The notes: generated by a model not told the origin, from the letters alone. A DNA stretch of 64,000 nt from Mucilaginibacter flavidus (GCF_024055575.1 NZ_JAMXOE010000033.1:1-64000), one strand, 5' to 3'; shown: positions 8,878 to 17,467, numbered from the stretch's first letter. Program-made: numbers and translations.

Positions 8878-9341
8878 GGTAAATATTCATTAATCACCCG
8901 AAATAATGGCGCGTCTTCAAGATATAATTGCCAGCCTCCATCAATCATTCCATATTTAGAGATATAATGCTCTTTTAGTTCAGTTTTAGGGATTAAAGAC
9001 AGGCATGGATACCTGCCATATATCCTTATAGCTTCTCTTCCCGCGAACGCAATAAGGCACCCTGCAATGCGTTCGTAACGCTTATTTTTCCCTTTGTTTT
9101 CAGCTGATACAGCCAATAACTTTATTTCTGTGCGCTCTTCTGGCGGATAGTACTTTAAAGCAATTACTCCTAAAATATCATCGTCTCCTATCAAGGACAA
9201 CTTATAAATAACAAACCCGTCTTTTAGTTTTTTCCAGTTGAACGAATGACGCTTTACTGTGAGTCTATTGAAATCATTCTTTTCTACTCCAAGGACATTA
9301 ACCAATCGATGTTCTTTGGTTGCCATGTCGATGATATACAT
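8874..9341 (-). CDS. GNAT-like acetyltransferase, putative toxin
   Basis: A protein of about 155 residues with a GNAT-like pattern: a central strand EIKLLAVSAENKG leading into KRYERIAGCLIAFAGREAI, which resembles the acetyl-CoA pyrophosphate loop and helix, then LIPKTELKEHYISKYGM. GNAT toxins such as TacT and AtaT acetylate charged tRNA, but they normally pair with ribbon-helix-helix antitoxins; here the partner looks HTH-like. A TTG at 9347 lies inside a perfect -7 box (TATATTTG, minus strand, 9352-9345). Transcription would therefore begin at about the ATG at 9341, giving a leaderless message, or translation starts at the ATG at 9326. Confidence 0.6.
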   Translation of the reverse strand: MYIIDMATKEHRLVNVLGVEKNDFNRLTVKRHSFNWKKLKDGFVIYKLSLIGDDDILGVIALKYYPPEERTEIKLLAVSAENKGKNKRYERIAGCLIAFAGREAIRIYGRYPCLSLIPKTELKEHYISKYGMIDGGWQLYLEDAPLFRVINEYLP

Positions 9342-9474
9342 ATTCAAATATAATAATAATTTACCAAAAATGTAAATTATTGAGGCAAATCCATTTCTAA
9401 TCGAGAAACTTGTGAAGTTATCTATAACGAATTTTAGGCGGAATTAAGGCATTGACATCTACAAAAACCATAAA

Positions 9475-9512
9475 TCTTCCGGACTTTACTGACTTTTCCG
9501 ACTTTCGGACTA
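9475..9512. repeat. 38-bp dispersed repeat, copy A (TTTACTGACTTTTCCGAC core)
   Basis: 35 of 38 positions match a second copy at 25038-25075. Both copies lie just upstream of plus-strand genes for exported proteins. This copy runs straight into the -7 box of the thiamin operon. Confidence 0.7.
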
Positions 9513-9518
9513 TATTTG
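9511..9518 (+). promoter_or_regulatory. Bacteroidota -7 promoter box of the thiamin operon
   Basis: TATATTTG fits TAnnTTTG exactly and sits about 10 bp before the riboswitch, placing the transcript start near 9522-9526. I see no clear TTTG -33 element at the right distance. Confidence 0.6.
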
Positions 9519-9527
9519 CCCCATAAT

Positions 9528-9720
9528 TCTCAAGGGGTGCCTTGCTTTGGTCGCGAAATATGCTGCAGCGTATTTCACCAAACTGAAAGACAGGCTGAGA
9601 TCAAACCCATGCCCCCCGGCCCCCTAAAGGGGGAGTAGGCCATCGCAACGATTGCTTATTCCCACCCCTTTAGGGGCCGGGGGCGACACCTGATCCGGGT
9701 AATGCCGGCGTAGGGAGAGG
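9528..9720 (+). promoter_or_regulatory. TPP riboswitch (THI element)
   Basis: The conserved core is clear: AAGGGGTGCCTT, then AGGCTGAGATCAAACCC, and ACCTGATCCGGGTAATGCCG followed by GCGTAGGGAGA. CTC at 9529-9531 can pair with GAG at the 3' end to form P1. An optional P3 hairpin is formed by TTTGGT / ACCAAA with inner GAAATA / TATTTC. It binds thiamin diphosphate and should switch off the downstream receptor and transporter when TPP is plentiful. The stretch between ACCC and ACCTGATC is normally a few bases; here it holds a 72-bp palindrome. About 70 bp separate the riboswitch from the receptor start, with no obvious terminator, so translational control is possible. Confidence 0.93.
9612..9683. 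repeat. Palindromic element inserted in the TPP riboswitch
   Basis: The left arm CCCCCGGCCCCCTAAAGGGG and the right arm CCCCTTTAGGGGCCGGGGG are reverse complements apart from one or two bases. CCCCTAAAGGGG/CCCCTTTAGGGG is a motif I know from dispersed intergenic repeats in this group. It replaces the short loop between the ACCC and ACCTGATC parts of the riboswitch and should stack as an extra helix without destroying the TPP pocket. Confidence 0.75.
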
Positions 9721-9790
9721 TAACAAGTTAAGTGTACTGCGTAGTCGCCCTGATACGGAGATGGTTTAACTAATTTATTTATTAATCATT

Positions 9791-12184
9791 TTGAAAAATT
9801 TATTTGCGGCGTTTATCGCCCTGCTGCTGCCTGTCATGGCTGCGGCCCAATTCTCCGTTTCGGGGAAAATCACCAACCAGAAAACCGGCGAAGCACTGCC
9901 CGGCGCCACCATCGCTTTAGTAAACTCAAACCAAAAAATTATCGCAGATGCCGATGGTAAATACCACATTGATAACCTTAAAGGTGGAAGTTATGCTTTG
10001 ACAGTGTCGTTTATCGGCTATCAATCAAGCACAAAAAAAATCGAATTAACTAAAAATGTTGTAAGCGATTTTGCATTGCAGCCTGCAACAACATTAACCG
10101 AAGAAGTTACCGTAAGCGCCACCCGCGCTTCGGCCACATCGCCAACGGCTTACACTAATTTAAAAAAGGAAGATATCGCCAAAAATAATTCCGGCCGCGG
10201 CTTTGAGTACCTGTTGGAGCAAACACCGTCAACCGTAGTTACGTCAAACGCAGGTGCCGGTGTGGGTTATACCAGCATCCGGATACGTGGCTCGGATGCG
10301 ACGCGTATCAACGTAACACTAAACGGCATCCCAATGAATGACGCCGAAGACCAGGGTGTTTATTTTGTGGATTTGCCAGATTTGGCCTCATCTGTTGATA
10401 ACATACAGGTGCAGCGTGGCGTAGGCACCTCAACCAACGGCGCGGGCGCTTTCGGGGCCAGCATTAATATACAAACCACTACCCGGCGCGATACAGCTTA
10501 TACCGAGCTGAATAGTTCGGCTGGTTCGTATGGTACGGTAAAAAATACATTTAGCTTAGGCACAGGTTTGCTTGGCGGCAAATTCAGTTTTGATGGCCGG
10601 GCATCGCAAATGACGTCTGACGGGTATATCGATCGCTCGGCATCAACCCTAAAATCCTTCTTTTTAAGTGGTGCTTATTACGGCAAAAAAAGCGTACTGC
10701 GACTAAATGTTTTCAGTGGCTACGAGCGAACGCACCAGGCCTGGGACGGCGTACCCGAGGATAGCGTGAAATTTGGTAACCGCAGGTATAACGAGCTGGG
10801 GTATATCAATAGCAGCAATTCGTTTTATAAAAACCAAACTGATAATTATACCCAAAACTATTATCAGCTGCTTTACAATCAACAGTTAAGCGACAAACTG
10901 AGCTTTAGCGGCGCGCTGCATTATACCCGCGGCTACGGTTATTACGAGGAATATAAGAACAGTGCATCGGTAGCTGATTATGGCTTAAAACCTGTAGTTA
11001 TTGGCGGTGATACATTAGCCAGTACCGATTTAGTTCGGCGCTTATGGCTGAGTAATTATTTTTACGGCGCTACTTATAACTTTAATTATAAACCGCAGCA
11101 AAACTTTAACCTAACGCTTGGCGGCGCTTACAATGAATATAAAGGCGACCATTATAACAACATCGAGTGGACGCAGCAAAGTACCACCATTCCGCCTGAC
11201 TATGAATACTCGCGTAATCATGCTAAAAAAACCGACTTTAATGTTTTCGGTCGCGCTGAGTACCGCGCGGGGAGTGTAATTTTATACGGCGATGTGCAGT
11301 ACCGTCATATCGGTTACTCATTTTTGGGCTACGACCAGGATTTGAATAACGTGCAGCAGCAGGTTGGGCTTAACTTTTTTAACCCGAAAGCAGGTATCAC
11401 TTACGAGTTGAACCAGCACAGCAATATTTATGCATCAGTGGCCGTAGGCAACCATGAGCCTAACCGCAGCGATTTTGTAAACTCATCGCCACTAAGCAGG
11501 CCCAAAGCCGAGCATTTGACAGATTTTGAAGCAGGTTACCGCATTAGCCAGCCAAACTTTGGCGGTGGCATTAACGGTTTTTACATGCTTTACAAAAATC
11601 AGTTGGTGCTAACCGGGGCACTGGATGACGTTGGCGAGGCTATCCGTACCAATATTAAGGATAGCTATCGCGCGGGCATCGAGGCAAACGCCTGGGTGAA
11701 AATCACGCAGCAACTGGCCTGGTACGCCAATGCGTCCATCAGCCAAAATAAGGTAAAAAACTTCAGCCAGTTTTTGGCGAATTATGACACCGGCAATAAC
11801 GACGAAACCCAGTATAAGAAATCAGATATAGCTTATTCTCCGGGATTTGTTGGCGCAAGCACCATCAGCTATCACCCGTTAAAAAATGCGGAAATTGCTT
11901 TTATCAGCAAATATATTGCGCGACAATATTTGGATAATACATCCACATTGAGCCGTTCGCTCCCCGCTTATTTTGTGAACGATGTGCGCATTAATTACAA
12001 CTTTAAAATGAAGGGCGTTAAAAACGTGGGCATAGGTTTGCTGGTGAATAATGTGTTCAGCAAAAAATATGTGTCCGACGGGGCGACTTATCCGGATATT
12101 GAAGGTGGCAAAACTGTAAACTATAATTACTTTTTCCCGCAGGCGCCGGTTAACTTTTTGGCTTCGCTGAATTTGAAATTTTAA
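9791..12184 (+). CDS. TonB-dependent outer membrane receptor, probably for thiamin
   Basis: A 797-residue TonB-dependent receptor. A signal peptide (MKNLFAAFIALLLPVMAAAQ) is followed by a carboxypeptidase-like domain (about 20-105, starting FSVSGKITNQKTGEALPGAT), a plug with IRIRGSDATRINVTLNGIP, and a 22-strand-type barrel ending in the usual terminal Phe (LASLNLKF). The start is TTG; the signal peptide begins exactly there, so it is preferred. Its position behind a TPP riboswitch and ahead of a PnuT-like transporter points to thiamin or a derivative as substrate, as described for Bacteroidota OMP-thi receptors. That substrate is inference from context. Confidence 0.9.
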   Translation: MKNLFAAFIALLLPVMAAAQFSVSGKITNQKTGEALPGATIALVNSNQKIIADADGKYHIDNLKGGSYALTVSFIGYQSSTKKIELTKNVVSDFALQPATTLTEEVTVSATRASATSPTAYTNLKKEDIAKNNSGRGFEYLLEQTPSTVVTSNAGAGVGYTSIRIRGSDATRINVTLNGIPMNDAEDQGVYFVDLPDLASSVDNIQVQRGVGTSTNGAGAFGASINIQTTTRRDTAYTELNSSAGSYGTVKNTFSLGTGLLGGKFSFDGRASQMTSDGYIDRSASTLKSFFLSGAYYGKKSVLRLNVFSGYERTHQAWDGVPEDSVKFGNRRYNELGYINSSNSFYKNQTDNYTQNYYQLLYNQQLSDKLSFSGALHYTRGYGYYEEYKNSASVADYGLKPVVIGGDTLASTDLVRRLWLSNYFYGATYNFNYKPQQNFNLTLGGAYNEYKGDHYNNIEWTQQSTTIPPDYEYSRNHAKKTDFNVFGRAEYRAGSVILYGDVQYRHIGYSFLGYDQDLNNVQQQVGLNFFNPKAGITYELNQHSNIYASVAVGNHEPNRSDFVNSSPLSRPKAEHLTDFEAGYRISQPNFGGGINGFYMLYKNQLVLTGALDDVGEAIRTNIKDSYRAGIEANAWVKITQQLAWYANASISQNKVKNFSQFLANYDTGNNDETQYKKSDIAYSPGFVGASTISYHPLKNAEIAFISKYIARQYLDNTSTLSRSLPAYFVNDVRINYNFKMKGVKNVGIGLLVNNVFSKKYVSDGATYPDIEGGKTVNYNYFFPQAPVNFLASLNLKF

Positions 12185-12191
12185 AAAACGG

Positions 12192-12286
12192 TGTCACCCT
12201 GACGTACTCGAAGGGTGAGCGCAGAGGCCTTTGCCCGCGTGCTTTCCTTCGAGAACCTCAGGACAGGCTTGTGCCTCAGCATGACA
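12192..12286. repeat. Palindromic repeat TGTCACCCTGA...CAGCATGACA
   Basis: TGTCACCCTGACGTACTCGAAGG on the left is partly complementary to CCTTCGAGAACCT plus the terminal TGACA on the right. It lies between the receptor gene and pnuT, so the operon transcript would fold here and the distal genes may be expressed less. Confidence 0.6.
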
Positions 12287-12311
12287 TCCCTTTGATTTAA
12301 TACGTCATATT

Positions 12312-12941
12312 ATGCACCACTGGATCCAACTTTTTTTAGAACAGGTTCGCGAAACCACCGTGTGGGAATGGGCCGCTGTGCTTTTAGGTGTGGCAGAAGT
12401 GCTATTGGCGAAAGTAAATAATATATGGCTTTACCCCACCGGGATAGCCGGCACCTTTATAGGGATATACATTCTGCTGGTAGCCGGACTGTATGCTGAG
12501 TCGGCGCTGAATGTTTATTATTTGGTGATGAGTATTTACGGATGGTATTACTGGTTAAAAAAGCGTGGTGAGGCGCCTGTAAAAATCACATGGACAAACC
12601 GCAGGGAATGGATAATTACCTTGCTGATTGTATTTGCCGGCTGGGGCATACTGTATGTGATACTTAAAAACTTCACTACCTCGAATGTGCCGGTGTGGGA
12701 TGCCTGGGTATCATCAACGGCCTGGGCAGGGATGTGGCTGCTGGCAAAACGTAAGCTGGAAAACTGGATATTATTAAATATCTCTAACCTGTTTGCCATT
12801 CCGCTGCTATGGTATAAACACCTTATTATGTTTTCGGCGCTTACCCTGTTTTTATTTATCGTGGCCATTTTTGGCTATTTCGACTGGCTGGCTATTTTGA
12901 AAAAAGAAAAGGCCGCAGAAAAATCTTTATCAACCCAATAA
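12312..12941 (+). CDS. pnuT: PnuC/PnuT family transporter, probable thiamin uptake
   Basis: A 209-residue inner membrane protein of the PnuC family with about seven hydrophobic segments. The family motifs LLGVAEVLLAKVNNIWLYPT and SIYGWYYWLKK are present. PnuC members carry nicotinamide riboside and PnuT members carry thiamin by facilitated diffusion, trapped by phosphorylation. Behind a TPP riboswitch and TonB receptor the thiamin role is favoured. The next gene starts two bases after its stop, so these two are coupled. Confidence 0.85.
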   Translation: MHHWIQLFLEQVRETTVWEWAAVLLGVAEVLLAKVNNIWLYPTGIAGTFIGIYILLVAGLYAESALNVYYLVMSIYGWYYWLKKRGEAPVKITWTNRREWIITLLIVFAGWGILYVILKNFTTSNVPVWDAWVSSTAWAGMWLLAKRKLENWILLNISNLFAIPLLWYKHLIMFSALTLFLFIVAIFGYFDWLAILKKEKAAEKSLSTQ

Positions 12942-12943
12942 AA

Positions 12944-14053
12944 ATGAAAAACATCATACAACATCCCTCGGCGTTTATTGATGCCGGGGATGTACATATA
13001 ATTCGTGCCAACGCACCCGAAGCTGAGCAAATGGGTATGCTTCACCCCGAACAGCTGGAGATAATTTACAAGCAAAAGTGGTTCAAGCTGCTGGTACCCG
13101 AAGTATACACCGGGCGGCAAATTACGCTGCCCGAACTGGTGCACCTGCAGGAAGCCATAAGCTGGGCCGATGGCAGCACAGGCTGGGTAGTTACACTTTG
13201 CAGCGGTGCCGGCTGGTTTGGCGGGTTCATCAATCCTGAAATTTCGCAACAAGTTTTTAACAATGATACTGTCTGCCTTGCCGGCAGCGGCGCAGTTGGC
13301 GGCACTGCCGAAATCACGCCTGGAGGATATATCGTAAATGGCACATGGAAATATGCCAGCGGGGCACATCATGCCTCGCACATCACCGCCAATTGCAGCA
13401 TTATAAAAAACGGCGTTCCTGTTTTAACCAATAGCGGCGACCCTTTGGTACGGCCGTTTATATTTGATAAAAAGGATGTAACCATTTTACCTGCCTGGAA
13501 ATATGTAGGCATGGTAGCTACCGGCAGCGATTCGTTTGCTGTAAAGGATCTTGAAGTGCCGCATAACCGCCAATTTAAAATTGACCCGGCTGCAGTGGTG
13601 ATTTCTGCCCCTTTGTACCAATATCCTTTTTTGCAACTGGCCGAGGCTACACTTGCTGTTAACTTATCCGGCATAGCCATTCATTTTATTGACCTCTGCG
13701 AAGACATCTTCCTTGAAAAAATAAAACAGCCAAGGCTTAACGATGAGCAAAAGTTGTTTTTGATGGATGAATTGAGCCAGGCAAAAAGCGAACTCGATTT
13801 AATAAGGAACGACTTTTTTGAAACGGTTGAACAATCGTGGGCGGCCATTCAAGCTGATGGCACAATCCCGCAGGATATCCTGTACCAGGTGAGTATTACC
13901 AGCAGGCAGCTTGCTCATTTTAGTCGCGAATGTGTTGACAGGCTTTATCCTTTGTGTGGTTTAACTGCCGCGAAGAGCGAAACCGGGATTAACCGTAGCT
14001 GGCGCGATTTGCACACAGCAAGCCAGCACGCATTACTCACATTCGACGCTTAA
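12944..14053 (+). CDS. Acyl-CoA dehydrogenase-fold flavoprotein in the thiamin operon
   Basis: A 369-residue protein with an acyl-CoA dehydrogenase-like pattern. The N-terminal helical part includes LLVPEVYTGRQITLPELVHL and AISWADGSTGWVVTLCSGAG; a middle beta domain includes GGYIVNGTWKYASGAHHASH; the C-terminus is helical. This arrangement resembles the flavin monooxygenase branch (HpaA/DszC-like) more than true fatty acyl-CoA dehydrogenases, and I see no clear catalytic Glu. It starts two bases after pnuT, under the same riboswitch. A role in oxidising or salvaging a thiamin-related compound is inference from position; the substrate is unknown. Confidence 0.75.
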   Translation: MKNIIQHPSAFIDAGDVHIIRANAPEAEQMGMLHPEQLEIIYKQKWFKLLVPEVYTGRQITLPELVHLQEAISWADGSTGWVVTLCSGAGWFGGFINPEISQQVFNNDTVCLAGSGAVGGTAEITPGGYIVNGTWKYASGAHHASHITANCSIIKNGVPVLTNSGDPLVRPFIFDKKDVTILPAWKYVGMVATGSDSFAVKDLEVPHNRQFKIDPAAVVISAPLYQYPFLQLAEATLAVNLSGIAIHFIDLCEDIFLEKIKQPRLNDEQKLFLMDELSQAKSELDLIRNDFFETVEQSWAAIQADGTIPQDILYQVSITSRQLAHFSRECVDRLYPLCGLTAAKSETGINRSWRDLHTASQHALLTFDA

Positions 14054-14134
14054 TTTAAAATTGCCGTAACGCAAATATCACATGGAATTTTAATTGCATT
14101 GTTGATATTTGTCGTGCTTAACAATTTCTTAAAC

Positions 14135-15841
14135 ATGAGGATTAAATATATACCCCTGTTAATATTCGCTTTGTCGGCCCTTTCTGTATCGGCACAGATA
14201 AAACACAAAAAAACCATGGCGATAAACCCCGCAGTTGGCCGCCCGCTGGCCTATGCGGATACACCCGTTTCAGCTGATATTCCCCGCCCTAAATTGGTAG
14301 TGGGTATAGTTGTTGACCAAATGCGTTGGGATTACCTTTATCGTTATTATAGCCGTTACACCAACAACGGTTTCAAGCGCCTGCTTAACCAGGGGTTTAG
14401 TTGCGAAAATACGCAAATTGACTACGTGCCAACCAATACCGGCCCGGGGCACAGTTGCATCTACACTGGCTCTGTACCAGCTATACACGGCATAGCAGGG
14501 AATGACTTCATTATACAGGCAACCGGCTTATCCATGTATTGTGCACAAGATACGTCAGTACGTACAGTGGGCAGCACATCAACCGCAGGGCAAATGTCGC
14601 CACGCAACCTGATTACAAATACTGTTACGGATGAATTACGACTGGCAACCAATTTTCGCTCGAAAGTTATTGGCATTGCGCTTAAAGACCGTGGCGGCAT
14701 TTTCCCCGCTGGGCACACCGCCAACGCGGCCTATTGGCTCGATGATGCGACCGGCAACTGGATAACCAGCACTTATTACATGAAAGACCTGCCAAAATGG
14801 GTAAAAGATTTTAATGATCAAAAACTCGCCGAAACTTATTTAAAAGCCGATTGGAACCCTGTATATCCGATTGATAGCTACATACAAAGCACCGCCGATA
14901 CTACCAGTCGTTATGAGGGCGCTTTTAAAGGCACCACCTCGCCTACCCTGCCTGTAAAAACATCGGGCTTATATAAAAACAACCTGGGCTTGATACGCTC
15001 AACTCCATATGGTAATACTTTAACACTCGACATGGCTGTTGCAGCTATCAACAATGAAAATTTGGGACAAAATTCGGTCACTGATTTTTTGACGGTTAGT
15101 TTTTCGTCAACTGATTATGTAGGGCATCAATTTGGGCCAAACTCTGTTGAAATTGAGGATACTTATTTAAAGTTAGACCGGGATTTGGGTACATTCCTTA
15201 GTTATTTAGACGCCAAGGTAGGCGCAGGCAACTACACTGTTTTTTTAACCGCCGATCATGGCGCAGCACATAACCCAACTTTTTTAACCGATCATAATAT
15301 TCCCGCTGGCGTATGGGATGATGGCGTAGCTTTAAAAAACCTGAACCAGTATTTAGCGGCCAAGTATAAAATAGAGAACATGGTTATCAGCTTAACCAAC
15401 TACCAGGTTAATTTTAACAACTATGTAGTTAAGTACGCAAAGCTGGATGAAAACACACTAATAAATGATTGCATTACGTTTTTAAAAGACGTGCCCGGCG
15501 TTGCCTATGTAATTAACCTTAAAGAGGCACAAACTGCAAACGTACCCGAAGAATTGCGCACGCGTATTGTAAACGGTTACAGCGTTGAACATAGTGGCGT
15601 AGTCCAGGTTATTTTAAAACCGGGATGGTATGCAAGCCGCAGCGCAACAGGCACCACCCACGGCACCTGGAACCCTTATGACACGCACATCCCGCTGGTG
15701 TTTATGGGCTGGGGAATACCGCACGGGCACCTGAACCGCGAAACGCACATGACAGATATCGCGGCAACAATAGCTGCGCTGTTGCATATACAAGCGCCAA
15801 ACGGATGTATTGGTAAGCCCATACCGGAGGCGTTGAAATAA
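14135..15841 (+). CDS. PafA-type alkaline phosphatase / nucleotide pyrophosphatase family protein
   Basis: About 568 residues from the ATG at 14135, chosen over an earlier TTG because it begins a clean signal peptide (MRIKYIPLLIFALSALSVSAQ). It belongs to the alkaline phosphatase superfamily and looks like the calcium-independent PafA group of Bacteroidota. Motifs are VGIVVDQMRWDYLYRY (first metal Asp), VPTNTGPGHSCIYTGSVPAI with the likely Thr nucleophile, SSTDYVGHQFGP and TADHGAAHNP. It would release phosphate from organic esters in the periplasm. Its place between thiamin genes suggests a possible role in dephosphorylating TMP or TPP before uptake, but PafA enzymes are general. Confidence 0.85.
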   Translation: MRIKYIPLLIFALSALSVSAQIKHKKTMAINPAVGRPLAYADTPVSADIPRPKLVVGIVVDQMRWDYLYRYYSRYTNNGFKRLLNQGFSCENTQIDYVPTNTGPGHSCIYTGSVPAIHGIAGNDFIIQATGLSMYCAQDTSVRTVGSTSTAGQMSPRNLITNTVTDELRLATNFRSKVIGIALKDRGGIFPAGHTANAAYWLDDATGNWITSTYYMKDLPKWVKDFNDQKLAETYLKADWNPVYPIDSYIQSTADTTSRYEGAFKGTTSPTLPVKTSGLYKNNLGLIRSTPYGNTLTLDMAVAAINNENLGQNSVTDFLTVSFSSTDYVGHQFGPNSVEIEDTYLKLDRDLGTFLSYLDAKVGAGNYTVFLTADHGAAHNPTFLTDHNIPAGVWDDGVALKNLNQYLAAKYKIENMVISLTNYQVNFNNYVVKYAKLDENTLINDCITFLKDVPGVAYVINLKEAQTANVPEELRTRIVNGYSVEHSGVVQVILKPGWYASRSATGTTHGTWNPYDTHIPLVFMGWGIPHGHLNRETHMTDIAATIAALLHIQAPNGCIGKPIPEALK

Positions 15842-15843
15842 TT

Positions 15844-15943
15844 TCTGAACCATGATTCGCATGATTTAAGGATTTACTTGATATTTGACGACGAGTAGTG
15901 GGTAATCAGGCTAATCCTTAAATCCCATGAATCAAGGTTCAGA
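15844..15943. repeat. Palindromic repeat TCTGAACC...GGTTCAGA
   Basis: The outer arms TCTGAACC and GGTTCAGA pair, and inner segments GATTTAAGGATT and AATCCTTAAATC form a second stem. It fills the gap between the phosphatase gene and thiE. A degenerate relative is at 5.65 kb. Confidence 0.75.
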
Positions 15944-15946
15944 CAA

Positions 15947-16573
15947 ATGAAAAAATACATTTCTAAATTCCATTATTTAACGCAGGATCTGCGTAGCCGG
16001 AGCCACTTAAAGCAAGCTATCATTGCCTGCGAGGCCGGGGCAAACTGGATACAGTACCGCTGCTTAACCAAGCCGGATAATGAATTAATTGAAGAAATTA
16101 ATGAGATTGCCGCATTTTGCGACGAGTGGGGTACCACGCTTATATTAACCAACCATTATCACCTGCTTAATAAAGTTGATGCCCAGGGTGTACATATAGA
16201 AGATTTTAATGCCGATTTGAAAGCCGTCCGTAAAGCTATTGGCAACGATAAAACACTTGGGGCATCGGCAACTAATATAAACCGCCTGCGGGCCGTACAA
16301 AATACGGGCGTGGTTGATTACTGCGGATATGGTCCCTTTGCGCTTACCAACACCAAACCAAATAATAGCCCGTTGCTTGGTTTTGAAGGTTACCGCGAAC
16401 TGGCGAAGCACCCTGAAATAAAAATACCGGTTATTGCCGTTGGAGGAATAAACATTGAAGACGTGGGGCCACTTTTAAAAACAGGGGTATATGGGGTAGC
16501 TGTTTCGGCGGCTATTAATATGGCTGCTGATGCGGGCAGAGCATTTAAGGAGTTTCATAAGAAAATATATTAA
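15947..16573 (+). CDS. thiE: Thiamin phosphate synthase family protein (ThiE/TenI)
   Basis: A 208-residue TIM barrel of the ThiE/TenI superfamily. ThiE joins HMP diphosphate and the thiazole phosphate to make thiamin phosphate. Visible elements are AGANWIQYRCLTK, DAQGVHIEDFNADL, LGASATNI, YCGYGPFALTNTKPN (the family's GPxxxTxTK) and PVIAVGGIN. The usual HLGQxD motif reads HIEDFN, which leaves room for the thiazole tautomerase TenI. Close linkage to a putative thiamin pyrophosphokinase and the TPP riboswitch operon supports a thiamin role. No riboswitch precedes this gene itself. Confidence 0.85.
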   Translation: MKKYISKFHYLTQDLRSRSHLKQAIIACEAGANWIQYRCLTKPDNELIEEINEIAAFCDEWGTTLILTNHYHLLNKVDAQGVHIEDFNADLKAVRKAIGNDKTLGASATNINRLRAVQNTGVVDYCGYGPFALTNTKPNNSPLLGFEGYRELAKHPEIKIPVIAVGGINIEDVGPLLKTGVYGVAVSAAINMAADAGRAFKEFHKKIY

Positions 16574-16657
16574 CACGATTTAAGGATTATATTTGATTAA
16601 CATGATTTTAGGCAACTGATTCAACCCAATCAACAATTTAACTTAATCAACCAATCC

Positions 16658-17227
16658 ATGTCTTCCCACCACATCGTTCGCGAAAAACAGGAGCCTGCCT
16701 TGCTGGTGCTGGGGCTTGATGGCTTTGACGATGAGTTGCTGGGGCAGCTGTTGGAATGGAGCCCAACCGTAATTACCACGCCGCTAACTGCCGAAAAACT
16801 AAACTCGTACGGTATAAAAATCGACTGGATAATTGCTGATGGGATTGATGAGATTGAACAATCGGATGTAAAACTGATGTCGGCGAATAACCACAACCTG
16901 GCCGAGGCAGCCTTAAAACACTTAACAGCGTATGAATATCCATCGGTAAATATCGTTACCGACGAGCTGAATTTAAGCGACTATGAGCCTTACGCCGCGC
17001 AAATAAACATCGTGGTTTTTAATAATGGTAAAAAGATATTCCCGGTAAGCCCGGGTTTTAGCAAATGGAAACCCGCCGGCGATATTGTTGAAATATTGGG
17101 TGACGTTAAAAACCTTGAAATCATCGGGCTTGAAAAATTTAGTAAAAATCGATACAAAACGGTAAAAGATGGCCTTTTCAGCCTTCGGTTTGATGCCCCG
17201 TTTTTATTTATTGCAGAGGAATTGTGA
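16658..17227 (+). CDS. Putative thiamin pyrophosphokinase
   Basis: A 189-residue protein 84 bp after thiE. The pattern, with VLGLDGFDDELLGQLLEW early and IDWIIADGIDEIEQ, followed by alternating strands, loosely fits a divergent thiamin diphosphokinase of the kind annotated in Bacteroidota; the usual GDxDS motif is weak (ADGIDE). Such an enzyme would convert imported thiamin to TPP and so trap it inside the cell, completing the uptake route. The assignment leans on context and moderate motif likeness, so it is tentative. Confidence 0.55.
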   Translation: MSSHHIVREKQEPALLVLGLDGFDDELLGQLLEWSPTVITTPLTAEKLNSYGIKIDWIIADGIDEIEQSDVKLMSANNHNLAEAALKHLTAYEYPSVNIVTDELNLSDYEPYAAQINIVVFNNGKKIFPVSPGFSKWKPAGDIVEILGDVKNLEIIGLEKFSKNRYKTVKDGLFSLRFDAPFLFIAEEL

Positions 17228-17244
17228 TGGTGGATAGGTGTCGC

Positions 17245-17325
17245 CGGGTTGGGAAATCCCATTCACGCACCGGGTTGAAACCCGGCGCTACAATATGAAA
17301 CGAGCCTAAAGGCTCTTTGGAAACA
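17245..17325. repeat. Cluster of short palindromes (CCGGGTTGAAACCCGG, GAGCCTAAAGGCTC)
   Basis: CCGGGTT/AACCCGG at 17270-17285 and GAGCCT/AGGCTC at 17302-17315 are two adjacent perfect hairpins. A composite of this sort recurs in intergenic DNA of related genomes. It follows the last thiamin gene and could stop transcription. Confidence 0.6.
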
Positions 17326-17410
17326 GGTGAAATTTGCAATGTATCGTTTCTGCTAAAAACTACGTATATTTACATAAATAGACCCATATTAACTCCCCGG
17401 TTAAAAGCTG

Positions 17411-17467
17411 TTTGTAATAATCCCGCTTCATTAAAAAACTGGCTTGTTTTTTGACTATTATTACAAA
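17411..17467. repeat. 11-bp inverted repeat upstream of the DUF6515 gene
   Basis: TTTGTAATAAT at 17411-17421 pairs exactly with ATTATTACAAA at 17457-17467. It lies about 100 bp before the start of the exported protein, in AT-rich DNA, and may be part of its promoter region or leader. Confidence 0.5.
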
